Source: Dehalococcoidia bacterium (GTDB lineage: Bacteria > Chloroflexota > Dehalococcoidia > Dehalococcoidales > BS750m-G39). Taken from it: DNA of 39,744 nucleotides. Below the pieces are notes generated by a model. That model was not told the DNA's origin. It searched no databases and saw only the letters and a list, made by a program, of their open reading frames with translations. Position 1 is the stretch's first letter. Every line of letters begins with the position of its first letter. The stretch spans positions 1-39,744 of the forward strand of contig DAOWJM010000080.1 in the NCBI GenBank assembly GCA_030640325.1, written 5' to 3'. A program made the position numbers and the translations under genes. Of this stretch, positions 1 through 8,718 are shown piece by piece.

Positions 1-624
1 AGCAATATCATGAATAACAATGCCATCATCCTTGGTAGCCAGTATGTCTATGTTATGTGCAGCGCCAGACCTACCGTTAACCTTAGCATCTTCCCTTACC
101 TCGTAGCCATGCCGCTTCAAGTATTCTATAAGCTGTGATTTGGGCTTGACCTCAAACTCCAGCCAGCCTCTCTTTGCCTCATTGAAACCATAAGAATAGA
201 TATTTACCTCGGTAACCTTATCCTGAGGGGTAAGCGTGCCGCATTTTAGGCAGCGCCATTGTATCTCCAGCTGGCTGAATATCTCATAGCAATCATGACA
301 CTTGCACATCAATCCCAGGCTCTGGTAGTCACCACCTCTAACCCGCAGTTCCAGACCACACCTAGGGCATATATACCCCCCACCAGCAACAAACTCATCT
401 TCCAGCCCAACGAACTTGCAGGAGAGATGTTCAAAAACCCTGCCCCGGGCAAAATTCCCCGAACCACATTTAGGACAACGGTTAGATGGTCTTAAATTTA
501 CTGACCAGCACTGGGGACAGCGGAGAAGCGTATCAAAGAAATCCCTTCTCAACGTGCCCTTATCAACCAGGGATTCCAAAATTGATGTGGAGATAACCTT
601 TATTGACTTTATCGGTAGAAGCAT
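1..624 (-). CDS. Zinc-ribbon (TackOD1-like) protein with C-terminal nuclease-like region, partial
   Basis: The reading frame is open from a probable ATG at 624 to the left window edge, so the C-terminus is missing (208 codons visible). Residues 1-35 are a short helical lead. A run of CxxC pairs follows (C36/C39, C50/C53, then CPRC, CHDC and CLKC), with a GGDYQSLG segment between knuckles. This layout resembles the TackOD1 metal-binding output domain of Thaumarchaeota and some Chloroflexota. After it come GYEVREDAKVNGRSGAAHNIDIL and DDGIVIHDIA-like segments, which resemble the core of PD-(D/E)XK nucleases of the Mrr/restriction type. Family assignment is from memory of motifs. The start lies only 17 bp from the divergent prepilin peptidase start, so the two genes leave little promoter room. 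A later start (for example a TTG at residue 16-18) cannot be excluded. Confidence 0.7.
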   Translation of the reverse strand, partial: MLLPIKSIKVISTSILESLVDKGTLRRDFFDTLLRCPQCWSVNLRPSNRCPKCGSGNFARGRVFEHLSCKFVGLEDEFVAGGGYICPRCGLELRVRGGDYQSLGLMCKCHDCYEIFSQLEIQWRCLKCGTLTPQDKVTEVNIYSYGFNEAKRGWLEFEVKPKSQLIEYLKRHGYEVREDAKVNGRSGAAHNIDILATKDDGIVIHDIA

Positions 625-641
625 ACAAAATAGAGACCGCG

Positions 642-1451
642 ATGGAAGCTATTTTTATAGTTGTTTTCGCCCTATTAGGGATGACCGTGGCTAGCTTCCT
701 CAATGTCTGTATGGACCGTTTGCCCAGTAATGAGTCGCTCCTCTTCCCTGCCTCTCATTGTGCTTCTTGTCATCACCGCCTAGCGATAAAAGACCTAATT
801 CCTATTTTCAGCTACTTATGGCTACATGGTCGCTGCCGCTACTGCCGAGCTCCTATCCCCAGACGTATACTCGGGGTGGAAATTGGCACTGGGCTCCTGT
901 TCGGTTACCTCTATTGGCACTATGATTTGAGCATTGAATTGGCAGTTGCTGCTCTCTACTGCTGCCTGTTCATCGTTCTTATGGTTGTTGATTTGGAGCA
1001 CGGGCTTATTCTCAATAAGGTGGTTTATCCCACTATGGCAGTGGCTTTGCTCATCAGCGTCTTTTTACCTCCGTCTAAGGTGGCTTATCCTGGCGAGGCA
1101 GCGACCTTACTTTTCAATACCTTTTTACCTGAGCCAGGGATTGCTCAATCTGCTATTGGCGGTGGCATTGGACTGGGGCTATTCCTATTAGTGGTTCTCA
1201 TTTCCAGGGGGGGAATGGGGTGGGGAGATGTTAAAATGGCAGCCCTGATAGGCTTGGTTACTGGCTATTTGATACTTGTTGCCTTATTTATGGCGGTAAT
1301 TCTTGGCGCTTTGGTAGCCGGGAGCCTGCTCCTGCTTAAGATAAAGAGGCGGAAGGAGGGCATTCCCTTCGCTCCCTTCCTCTCTTTAGCCACTATAGTT
1401 ACCCTGTTGTGGGGAAGTAACATCCTTAACTGGTATCTGGGACTATTTTAG
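642..1451 (+). CDS. Prepilin peptidase, A24 family
   Basis: Membrane aspartyl protease that cleaves and often N-methylates type IV prepilin-like proteins. About 269 residues. The N-terminal membrane helix is followed by a cytoplasmic zinc-binding loop with two CxxC pairs (CASC and CRYC). Both catalytic aspartate regions are present: VDLEHGLI after the loop, and GMGWGDVKM (the GxGxGD signature) near the C-terminus. About seven or eight hydrophobic segments fit the family. An in-frame ATG at 603 exists, but the Met at 642 starts directly before the hydrophobic helix and is preferred. No strong ribosome-binding site is visible. No pilin genes lie in the window, so the substrate is unknown. Confidence 0.9.
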   Translation: MEAIFIVVFALLGMTVASFLNVCMDRLPSNESLLFPASHCASCHHRLAIKDLIPIFSYLWLHGRCRYCRAPIPRRILGVEIGTGLLFGYLYWHYDLSIELAVAALYCCLFIVLMVVDLEHGLILNKVVYPTMAVALLISVFLPPSKVAYPGEAATLLFNTFLPEPGIAQSAIGGGIGLGLFLLVVLISRGGMGWGDVKMAALIGLVTGYLILVALFMAVILGALVAGSLLLLKIKRRKEGIPFAPFLSLATIVTLLWGSNILNWYLGLF

Positions 1452-1473
1452 CCGCTGTATTATGGCTAACCTC

Positions 1474-1502
1474 TTGACAACTTCCTTTATCTAGGGTAGC
1501 AT
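1474..1502 (+). promoter_or_regulatory. Sigma-70-type promoter for the winged-helix gene
   Basis: TTGACA at 1474-1479, a 17-bp spacer, then TAGCAT at 1497-1502 followed by AAT. The start codon of the next gene is at 1524, giving a leader of about 15 nt. Confidence 0.55.
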
Positions 1503-1523
1503 AATAGTACTAGGTCAAAAGTA

Positions 1524-1811
1524 ATGGATGGTAGGCAGATAATTAAGATAGAACGCCGAAGGTCTAGCATTGAAGTGATAGCCGATATGTTAAGGCTAGG
1601 TGAAGCTGGCAAGACTGAAATAATGTATAGTGCCAATATGAGCTATAGCCAGCTACAAAAATATCTCAACTTCTTGCTGCAACTGGGGCTAATAAATAAA
1701 GTAACGGTGGGAAATCCAATTGTGACCTATAGAGTGACCAGGAAAGGTCTCAGGCTACTAAGAAATATAGATAGTATCCTAGAAATGCTTGAGTTAGTAG
1801 AGGAGGACTGA
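1524..1811 (+). CDS. Small winged-helix transcriptional regulator (ArnR1-like)
   Basis: 95-residue protein made almost entirely of one winged helix. A basic N-terminus (IKIERRRSSIEVIADML) leads into a helix-turn-helix with the phrase GKTEIMYSANMSYSQLQKYLNFLLQLGLI. A wing follows (VTYRVTRKGLRLLRNI), and then an acidic C-terminal helix. This is the pattern of the ArnR1-like HTH family (PF14947 type), common in archaea and also seen in Dehalococcoidia. The family call is from memory. It has its own promoter just upstream. The target is unknown. The absence of a sensor domain suggests a simple DNA-binding switch or a partner subunit. Confidence 0.75.
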   Translation: MDGRQIIKIERRRSSIEVIADMLRLGEAGKTEIMYSANMSYSQLQKYLNFLLQLGLINKVTVGNPIVTYRVTRKGLRLLRNIDSILEMLELVEED

Positions 1812-1857
1812 CCTTTAGGCTTTTGGAGTCTTTTGAATAAATGTGGAGAAAGGCAAG

Positions 1858-1893
1858 CGCGCTACTAGCATTCATCAACAAGGTGGTAGCGCT
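1858..1893. repeat. Inverted repeat between two small genes
   Basis: GCGCTAC near 1860 pairs with GTAGCGC near 1886-1892 around a loop of about 20 nt. No T-run follows, so a classic terminator is unlikely. It could be an operator or a stabilising hairpin. Confidence 0.35.
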
Positions 1894-1957
1894 AAAAATT
1901 GTCTTAATTCCTTAAACGCTACTATCGATAAGTAACACCAATTGAGGGAGAGATTTT

Positions 1958-2305
1958 ATGGGTGAAAAAAGAATGTTGATAATGCCGGCGGAGCTTATTA
2001 AGAAAATTGATGATAACCGTGGAGATATGAGTCAAGCTGAATTCGTTGATTTTTTGATTGATAGTCAACTAAAAGAAGAGGTCAAAGACCAACAGTATGC
2101 CACCAAGGAAGAATTCCGTTCTTTTGAGCAGGATACGAGGAAGCTTCTGAGGAGCTTCCTCGACTTCTTTGTCAGCTATGGGCTTGAGTTGGGCAAACAA
2201 TCACCCAAAGCTGAATTTGAAGAGCTAAGCAGCAAGCTAGAAGAGCTGGAAAATCACCTAGCCCCTGAAAGCAAGGACAAAGAGGCTAAGATTAAATGGA
2301 AATAG
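1958..2305 (+). CDS. Hypothetical RHH-like/coiled-coil protein
   Basis: 115 residues, highly charged. The N-terminus (KRMLIMPAELIKKID, then MSQAEFVDFLIDSQL) reads like a ribbon-helix-helix fold: a short strand, then two helices. The remainder (about residues 45-115) is predicted long helix with heptad-like spacing and an acidic, lysine-rich tail. No enzyme motif is visible. GGGAGAG about 8 nt before the ATG is a usable ribosome-binding site. A rho-independent terminator lies about 50 bp after the stop, so it is probably a single-gene or short transcript. A DNA-binding role is inferred only from the N-terminal pattern. Confidence 0.65.
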   Translation: MGEKRMLIMPAELIKKIDDNRGDMSQAEFVDFLIDSQLKEEVKDQQYATKEEFRSFEQDTRKLLRSFLDFFVSYGLELGKQSPKAEFEELSSKLEELENHLAPESKDKEAKIKWK

Positions 2306-2354
2306 TTTATCGAGCTTAGATAGAAAACTCTCGTTTCCCACGGAAGCGATTTTG

Positions 2355-2384
2355 AACCCCTTCTCCTTTGGAGAGGGGTTTTTT
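2355..2384 (+). terminator. Rho-independent terminator
   Basis: Arms AACCCC(T)TCTCC and GGAGAGGGGTT around a TTT loop, with one bulged T, followed directly by a T-run. It ends the 1958-2305 transcript. Confidence 0.8.
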
Positions 2385-2400
2385 AGTTAACTTCAAGGGT

Positions 2401-2420
2401 AGAACATTGTTCTAGAACAT
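2401..2420. promoter_or_regulatory. Overlapping palindromes, candidate operator
   Basis: AGAACATTGTTCT (perfect arms around a central T) overlaps GTTCTAGAAC (perfect 10-bp palindrome). The motif resembles GAAC/GTTC-type repressor sites, but the 3-nt spacer differs from the Gram-positive SOS box. It sits between a terminator and the methyltransferase gene. Function unknown. Confidence 0.4.
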
Positions 2421-2513
2421 AATACCTTCCCTTTGCTAGCGCAATCTGCCATATTCAGAATAGGGAATCGCCATTTGGCGAATATGAGGATATAGATAAA
2501 TGGCGGTGCTAGC

Positions 2514-3086
2514 ATGAACTATATAGCTTTAGGTAGCCTTGGCTTCCTAGTAATACACGTTTTTGACATCGTCTCCCTAAAAAGGATTCCAGCGGCAAAA
2601 CCAGTTACCTGGATAGTAGGTAGTGGCTTACTGGCTTACTCAGTTATAATGGTATGCTTTACTCCAGATAAGCTGCCATTGCCCATTTGGTCAACCTGGT
2701 TAGGCTGGGCATTACTTTCAATCTCCTTCTTTCTGTTGATATATTCCCTGTTTATTCATCTCCCTTTCCGCAAGACATATGTTGCCACTGGTGTTGGGGA
2801 CAAGCTAATAACAACCAGGCTGTATGCCCTTGTCCGTCACCCGTGGATGCATTGGCTTATCCTGGTCATGCTCTCTCTAATTCTAGTTTCAAGGTCAAGC
2901 CTACTGCTTATAGCCTCACCGATATGGATTTTGCTGGATATCCTGTTAGTAGCTATTCAGGACAAGTTCTTCTTCGGCAGGATGTTTGAGGGATATGACA
3001 CCTATAGACGGGAAACACCAATGCTTGTGCCAAATCGACGGAGTATAAGCGCCTTCATAAACTCTCTAAAGCAGGCTGGAGCCTGA
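2514..3086 (+). CDS. Isoprenylcysteine/phospholipid methyltransferase-like membrane protein
   Basis: 190 residues with about five transmembrane segments. The C-terminal half carries the ICMT/PEMT-type signature: LYALVRHPWMHW, then a hydrophobic pair, then a DKFFFGRMFEGYDTYRRETPMLVPN-like tail (RHPxY/W with E/D-R-E after it). Members of this fold use SAM to methylate lipids or prenylated groups at the membrane. The substrate here is unknown. It ends 25 bp before a GH3-family synthetase, which is itself directly abutted by a FabF-like gene. The three probably form one operon acting on a lipid or acyl product (inference). GGCGGTG before the ATG is a weak ribosome-binding site. Confidence 0.75.
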   Translation: MNYIALGSLGFLVIHVFDIVSLKRIPAAKPVTWIVGSGLLAYSVIMVCFTPDKLPLPIWSTWLGWALLSISFFLLIYSLFIHLPFRKTYVATGVGDKLITTRLYALVRHPWMHWLILVMLSLILVSRSSLLLIASPIWILLDILLVAIQDKFFFGRMFEGYDTYRRETPMLVPNRRSISAFINSLKQAGA

Positions 3087-3111
3087 AATCTGGACCCAAG
3101 GAGGAAATAAA

Positions 3112-4761
3112 ATGACTACAGAAGCTGAATTACTCGTCCAAGGTAAAAATGAAGAACTATGGCAAAGGTGTTGTGGCTTTATTGACCTGAGCTTAGAGGA
3201 TTGCATGAGCATTCAGCGGCGGCTACTAATGGAGCAGCTGGAGCTACTTAAAAGGTGTAAGCTGGGTAAGAGTATCATGCGTGGGGCTGAGCCCAGAACC
3301 GTGGAGGAATTCCGGAGGCAAGTGCCATTAACCACCTATGCTGATTATGAACCATTCCTCTTAACCAAAAATGAGCGTGCCCTACCACAGAAACCGATGC
3401 TTTGGCAACACACCTCAGGCAGGTCTGGTGAGTATCCTTTCAAGTGGGTCCCGGTCACTGCCAGGCAGTTTAAAGAATTACAAGCACTACTGTTTGCCTG
3501 TTTAGCCTTCTCCTGCTGCCAACAAAAGGGCGAAATTGCATACAAGAGAAAGGACAAATTCCTTTATGCTCTAGCCCCTCCACCCTACACTACAGGCTCG
3601 CTAATCCACGCTGCCCCTCATGAATTGTTTGACTTTCTGCCGCCAGTAAAGGCAGCAGAAGGTATGTCTTTTGAGGACAGAGTGCAGCTCGGTTTCAAAC
3701 TGGCTCTATCTGAGGGACTGGACTTATTTTTCGCCTTGTCCAGTGTACTGGTAGCTATTGGTGAACGCTTCAGCCAAAGAAACAGGAGAATCGATATTAA
3801 ACCTCTACTGGGTAATCCTAAGGCTCTATCTCGACTACTAAAAGGATTAATGAAAAGCAAACTAGCTCGCCGTCCAATACTACCCAAGGATATCTGGAGG
3901 CTTAAGGGACTAGTCTCAACCGGCTCAGATGGCTCAGTATTCAGGGAAAAGGTCAAGGAGATGTGGGGGAGGTATCCCCTGGATGTCTATGGTGGCACCG
4001 AGGGCATAATTATGGCTACACAAACATGGGATTATCAGGGTATGACTTTCATACCTCACCTCAACTTCCTAGAGTTTATTCCTCAGGAAGAAAGCCTAAA
4101 ATCCAGAGCTGACCCCTTTTACCAACCAAGCACACTACTTCTAGACGAGGTTAAGCCGGGAGAAAGGTACGAACTCGTAATTACCAACTTTCTCGGTGGA
4201 CCGCTTATTAGGTATAAGCTCGGCGATATGATTAAGATAACATCACTGCGCAATGAACAGCTCAACATAGACATCCCTCAGATGGTATTTCACTCTCGGG
4301 TGGATGATATGATTGACATCGCTGGTTTCACTCGGTTAACAGAAAGGGTCATCTGGCAGGCTATAGAGAACTCAGGGGTAGCCTACAAAGAGTGGACAGT
4401 GCGCAAGGAGGTCAGGGAGAAACCAATACTACACCTATACCTTGAGCTCAGGGAAAACGGGTATGTTACTGAGGAGCAAGTAGCTGAATCGGTACATCAC
4501 GAACTCAAAAGGTTGGATGCTCCCTATGCTGACTTGGAAGTATTTCTAGGTTTAAGACCATTAGAGGTTACTCTACTTCCCGAAAATGCCTTTCAGGGCT
4601 ATATGTCAAGACAGCAAGCAGCTGGTGCTGACCTGGCTCACCTGAAGCCGCCACATATCAACCCGTCTGATAGCATAATAGATTGCCTAGTCAATGGCAC
4701 AGGCAAGATACCAGTAACTAGCAAGCAAAAGCGCCAGCCAGAAACCATTCATAGTAAATAA
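3112..4761 (+). CDS. GH3 family acyl-acid amido synthetase
   Basis: 549 residues, full length for the GH3 (auxin-responsive promoter) family. These ANL-like enzymes adenylate a carboxylic acid and join it to an amine, usually an amino acid, in plants. Visible motifs: an ATP-binding loop HTSGRSGEYPFK near residues 99-110, STGSDGSVFREK, YGGTEGIIMATQ (adenylate-binding region) and GGPLIRYKLGDMIK near residue 370, followed by a smaller C-terminal domain. AAGGAGG lies 9 nt before the ATG. The stop codon touches the fabF-like start, indicating translational coupling. Bacterial GH3 proteins have poorly known substrates. An acyl chain made or extended by the adjacent condensing enzyme is a reasonable guess. 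Confidence 0.88.
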   Translation: MTTEAELLVQGKNEELWQRCCGFIDLSLEDCMSIQRRLLMEQLELLKRCKLGKSIMRGAEPRTVEEFRRQVPLTTYADYEPFLLTKNERALPQKPMLWQHTSGRSGEYPFKWVPVTARQFKELQALLFACLAFSCCQQKGEIAYKRKDKFLYALAPPPYTTGSLIHAAPHELFDFLPPVKAAEGMSFEDRVQLGFKLALSEGLDLFFALSSVLVAIGERFSQRNRRIDIKPLLGNPKALSRLLKGLMKSKLARRPILPKDIWRLKGLVSTGSDGSVFREKVKEMWGRYPLDVYGGTEGIIMATQTWDYQGMTFIPHLNFLEFIPQEESLKSRADPFYQPSTLLLDEVKPGERYELVITNFLGGPLIRYKLGDMIKITSLRNEQLNIDIPQMVFHSRVDDMIDIAGFTRLTERVIWQAIENSGVAYKEWTVRKEVREKPILHLYLELRENGYVTEEQVAESVHHELKRLDAPYADLEVFLGLRPLEVTLLPENAFQGYMSRQQAAGADLAHLKPPHINPSDSIIDCLVNGTGKIPVTSKQKRQPETIHSK

Positions 4762-6036
4762 ATGATGATAGCAGATATAAATCACAATGGCAGGCGAGCA
4801 GTCGTTACCGGTATAGGGGTTATTAGCCCTATTGGGCTCACAGTTTCCAGTATGTGGGAAGCTCTTGTTTCCGGGAAATCGGGAATTGATTATATTGCTA
4901 GCTTTGACCCTGCGCCCCTTGAGACTAAATTTGCCGCTGAAGCCAACGGGTTTGACCCAAGGGTGTATGTCAACCGAAAAGAAGCGCACCGGATGGATAG
5001 GTTCACCCAGTTTGCTGTAGCTGCCAGTCTCCAGGCAGTGGAATCAGCAGGTTTGAGGATAAACAATGGTAATGCTGAGGAGATCGGCGTTATCATTGGG
5101 AGCAGCGTCGGTGGACTGCTTTCAATTTCTGAACAACTTAAGGTGTTAAGCGAGGCCGGCCCAAGACGGATAAGCCCTATTCTGGCACCGACTATGACCG
5201 GCGATGCTGCCTCGGTACAGGTTTCCTTAATATTGGGTGCCAAGGGACTGAGCTACTCCCCATCTTCAGCCTGCTCCAGCGGCAGTGATGCTATTGGGCA
5301 AGCATATCAGGCGATTAGAGCAGGCGATGCCAAGGTGATGGTAGCTGGCGGCACTGAAGCCCCCGTCGTCCCTCTCATCCTTGCCGCCTTTAACGCTATC
5401 CGTGCCTTATCAACAAGCAATAACGGAGTGCAAGCGGCATGCCGACCGTTTGATGCCGAGCGTGATGGCTTCGTCTTGGGCGAAGGTGCTGCCGTTATGG
5501 TCATTGAAGATGCCAGCCACGCCGCTGAGCGTGGAGCTCCTATCCTGGCTGAAATCGTGGGCTATAGCGCCACTAGCGACGCTTTTCACCTCACTCAGCC
5601 TTCGCCTGATGGTGAGGGTGCCGCCAGAGCATTAAGGTTAGCCCTGAAGAGGGCTAACCTCAGTCCCAGCGATATTGACTATATCAACGCCCATGGCACA
5701 GCTACATTGCTTAATGACCGAACTGAAACCCAGGCTATTAAAAGCGTATTTAACGGAAACGGACATGATGCCTACCGTATTCCCATCTCAGGCACCAAAT
5801 CTATGATAGGGCACCTTATAGGGGCAGCAGGTAGTATTGAGGCTGTGATATGCATCCTGGCCATAAATCATGGCATCGTGCCACCAACTATAAACCTCAC
5901 CCACCCCGACCCCGAGTGTGACCTGGATTATGTGCCTAATAAGGCACGTCCGGTCAAGGTAAAGACCGCCATGTCAAATTCTTTCGGCTTCGGCGGACAT
6001 AACTCTGTGCTCATCTTTCGCCACTACTCGGAATAA
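4762..6036 (+). CDS. fabF: Beta-ketoacyl-ACP synthase II-like condensing enzyme
   Basis: 424 residues, normal for FabF. It condenses malonyl-ACP with an acyl chain. The Cys-His-His triad is intact: Cys171 in SSACSSGSDA, His in INAHGTATLLND (about residue 311) and His in KSMIGHLIGAAG (about 350, with the preceding Lys). The C-terminal SNSFGFGGHN motif is also present. No other fatty-acid genes (fabD, acpP, fabG) are nearby. Instead it follows a GH3 synthetase with no gap, so it may belong to a specialised lipid pathway and not to housekeeping synthesis (inference). The gene symbol reflects family, not proven role. Confidence 0.88.
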   Translation: MMIADINHNGRRAVVTGIGVISPIGLTVSSMWEALVSGKSGIDYIASFDPAPLETKFAAEANGFDPRVYVNRKEAHRMDRFTQFAVAASLQAVESAGLRINNGNAEEIGVIIGSSVGGLLSISEQLKVLSEAGPRRISPILAPTMTGDAASVQVSLILGAKGLSYSPSSACSSGSDAIGQAYQAIRAGDAKVMVAGGTEAPVVPLILAAFNAIRALSTSNNGVQAACRPFDAERDGFVLGEGAAVMVIEDASHAAERGAPILAEIVGYSATSDAFHLTQPSPDGEGAARALRLALKRANLSPSDIDYINAHGTATLLNDRTETQAIKSVFNGNGHDAYRIPISGTKSMIGHLIGAAGSIEAVICILAINHGIVPPTINLTHPDPECDLDYVPNKARPVKVKTAMSNSFGFGGHNSVLIFRHYSE

Positions 6037-6088
6037 CAGCTCACCCCTCAAACCTTCCCTTGATAAACACCCCTATCTAATATTCCTA

Positions 6089-6117
6089 TTGACAACTCTG
6101 AAGCCATAATACATAAT
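6089..6117 (+). promoter_or_regulatory. Promoter for the c-di-GMP protein gene
   Basis: TTGACA at 6089-6094, a 17-bp spacer and CATAAT at 6112-6117. CGGAGAAG lies about 9 nt before the ATG at 6183. Confidence 0.6.
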
Positions 6118-6182
6118 TGCTATTAACAATACATAATGATTTTTTCTATTAGTCGCACCGAGTATCGGAGAAGAATCTCACA

Positions 6183-8690
6183 ATGAATATATGGGCTGTA
6201 ATACCACTCATCAGTTTCTCTACATTTGCCGTCTTAGTTGTAGTAGTCCTACAGCAAGCCCAAAGACGGGCAAATAAAATATTTGCTCTATTTCTTCTTG
6301 CCTCTGGTGTATGGAGTTTTACCTCTTTCATGCTCGTCCGCGATCCATCCTCACCGCATCTAATCTTCTGGAACGTAATGGTTATCGCCGCGATTCCATG
6401 GGTAGCCGTTTGTTATTACCATTTCGTCAGGGCTTACAATAATAAACCGGGGGGAATAGGGTTATATATCGGATATGCTCTTGTTCTAGCTGTTCTAGCA
6501 CTTGGCCTTGGTGGTTATATAGTTAAGAGCGCTTATTTTATTGACGGATTCCTACACCATGATATTGGACCCTGGCCCTATATTATAGGTGGCATCCTTT
6601 TCCCCTTTCTCCTTGCCGCAATGCTGATGCTGGTGCAGAGGTACCGCAGCTCTACAGACCCCACTGACCGCAATAGAACAATGTATTTAATAGCCGGCTC
6701 AGGTATAGCAATGGTGATAACCTATGTTAATCCCCTTACCCCGGCTCTAGCTGGCTTACCCACAGACCACCTCGGTAACCTAGCTAATGCCTTAATAATT
6801 GCCTATGCCATCCAGAGATACCAACTGCTTAACATCAGGCTTGTGGCGCGAAGGGGGCTGACATACCTCATCGCAATAACCTGTCTCATTGGCATTTATG
6901 CAGGTGCGATATTACTGGGGCAAAGGTTCATCCCTGACCAGCCACTTTACAGTATTTTATTACTTGCCTCTGGTTTAGCCCTCTTGCTGGCGCTGCTGGC
7001 TCGCCCGCTAAGGCATTCCATTCAAGAAGGGGTTGACCGTTTCTTCTATCGGGAAACCTATGAGTACCGTCAGACGCTACTCAGCTTCAGCAGTAAAATG
7101 GGCAATATCATCAACTTGAATGAACTGGCGAGCGAAATGTTGCCCGCAGTAACTAAGGCTCTAAATATTACACAAGCAAAATTGCTATTTGAGGATATTA
7201 ATAGTGGTGATTTCACCACGCAATTTGCCTACCCTGAAGCGGAAGGTGAGTCAAGTGAGGAACCTAGATTTAATGTTGATAACCCGATTGTAGTCTGGCT
7301 GGAGAAAGAAGCTAGCCCCCTTGACCTAAAGCAAATTGATAGCATCCCAGAACTTAAGGGATTGTGGCAGGCAGAAAAGGAAAGCCTGGCTGCCTTCAAC
7401 TTAGAAATCCTGTGCCCCATTAAGAGCGGGGGCGGGCTAATTGGCATTCTAGCCCTAGGCAAAAAACAGCGGGGCAACATTTACTCTCATGAAGATATAG
7501 AACTAGTAGTAAATATAGCAAGTCAAGCTAGCATTCTAATTGAAAATGCCCAGCTTTATGCTCAGGCGACAATAAGGGCAAATACCGATGGACTGACAGG
7601 GTTATATAATCACCGCCATTTCCATGAGCGTCTGGAGCAGGAGATTGCCAGAGGTTCTCGCTTCGGCAGCATGTTTTCCCTAATAATGCTAGACATAGAC
7701 CTTTTTAAGGCTTATAACGATATTTACGGACATTTAGCTGGGGATGACGTTCTGCGAAGAACTGGGAGGTACATTGAAAGCTCAATTCGAAGTATAGACC
7801 TAGCCTTTCGTTACGGGGGTGAGGAATTTACCATTATTCTGCCTGAGACACGGATTGATGACGCTTACAGAGTAGCCGAGCGTATTCGTAAAACAATAGA
7901 GTCAAAAACAAGTTCCAGAGCAATGCCTATAACTGCCAGCCTCGGCATAGCCAGTTGGCCAACCGATGGCGTGATGAAAGAAGAAATCATCGCCCGTGCT
8001 GATGCAGCACTGTATCAGGCTAAACAAGCAGGAAGAAATAGAACATGCTTATCCTCGGATGTAGTGAAACCAGAAACGCCCAATATAGGCACAGAGCTTG
8101 AGGCGAGGCCAAGAGCCCTAAGTATTATCTACGCTCTAGCCGCTACTGTTGACGCTAAAGACCACTACACCTACGGTCATTCTAGAAAAGTTAGCGACTA
8201 TTCAGTAGCAATGGCTGAGGCGCTCGGCATGCCTCAGGACAGAATAGCCACAATTCGCGCTGCTAGCTTGCTTCATGATATAGGCAAAGTCGGTATCCCC
8301 GATTCTATACTCAGTAAAGAGGGACCTCTAACTGATGAGGAGTGGGAGCCGGTTAGAGCCCACCCTAAGCTTGGTGTAGAAATACTTAGACACGTCATTG
8401 ATTTAGTTAACTGCCTACCAGCTATCTTGCATCATCACGAACACTATGATGGTAAGGGCTATCCTTCCGGTTTGAAAGGTGATAGTATTCCCATAGAGGG
8501 TCGTATCTTAGCTATAGCCGATGCTTACGATGCCATGACTTCTCCACGACCTTACCGTAAGCAGCTATCATCACAACAAGCCCTTAATGAGTTAAAACGC
8601 TGTGCTGGAACTCAATTTGACCCTGAGCTGGTAGATATCTTCTGTAGGATTATCGAGTCAACCCCATCAAGAAGATTAGAAATAAAGTAA
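6183..8690 (+). CDS. Membrane GGDEF/HD-GYP c-di-GMP signalling protein
   Basis: 835 residues. Residues 1-240 hold about seven transmembrane helices of the histidine-kinase N-terminal 7TM type, followed by two more hydrophobic segments. A GAF-like sensor occupies about 300-475. A GGDEF domain follows, with an intact GGEEF active motif near 545 and an RSID inhibitory site five residues before it. A C-terminal HD-GYP phosphodiesterase domain has HDIGKVGIPD near 697 and HHHEHYDGKGYP near 749. Both synthesis and breakdown motifs for cyclic di-GMP look catalytically complete, so the protein could be bifunctional. The ATG is preceded by CGGAGAAG and a good promoter. It is transcribed alone and faces tRNA-Val tail to tail. 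Confidence 0.92.
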   Translation: MNIWAVIPLISFSTFAVLVVVVLQQAQRRANKIFALFLLASGVWSFTSFMLVRDPSSPHLIFWNVMVIAAIPWVAVCYYHFVRAYNNKPGGIGLYIGYALVLAVLALGLGGYIVKSAYFIDGFLHHDIGPWPYIIGGILFPFLLAAMLMLVQRYRSSTDPTDRNRTMYLIAGSGIAMVITYVNPLTPALAGLPTDHLGNLANALIIAYAIQRYQLLNIRLVARRGLTYLIAITCLIGIYAGAILLGQRFIPDQPLYSILLLASGLALLLALLARPLRHSIQEGVDRFFYRETYEYRQTLLSFSSKMGNIINLNELASEMLPAVTKALNITQAKLLFEDINSGDFTTQFAYPEAEGESSEEPRFNVDNPIVVWLEKEASPLDLKQIDSIPELKGLWQAEKESLAAFNLEILCPIKSGGGLIGILALGKKQRGNIYSHEDIELVVNIASQASILIENAQLYAQATIRANTDGLTGLYNHRHFHERLEQEIARGSRFGSMFSLIMLDIDLFKAYNDIYGHLAGDDVLRRTGRYIESSIRSIDLAFRYGGEEFTIILPETRIDDAYRVAERIRKTIESKTSSRAMPITASLGIASWPTDGVMKEEIIARADAALYQAKQAGRNRTCLSSDVVKPETPNIGTELEARPRALSIIYALAATVDAKDHYTYGHSRKVSDYSVAMAEALGMPQDRIATIRAASLLHDIGKVGIPDSILSKEGPLTDEEWEPVRAHPKLGVEILRHVIDLVNCLPAILHHHEHYDGKGYPSGLKGDSIPIEGRILAIADAYDAMTSPRPYRKQLSSQQALNELKRCAGTQFDPELVDIFCRIIESTPSRRLEIK

Positions 8691-8718
8691 AATCACAAGT
8701 GCTGCACTATTTACACTA

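Noticed and set aside
2401..2413. LexA SOS box
   Set aside because: The spacer between GAAC and GTTC is 3 nt, not the 4 of Gram-positive SOS boxes, and no SOS gene is adjacent.
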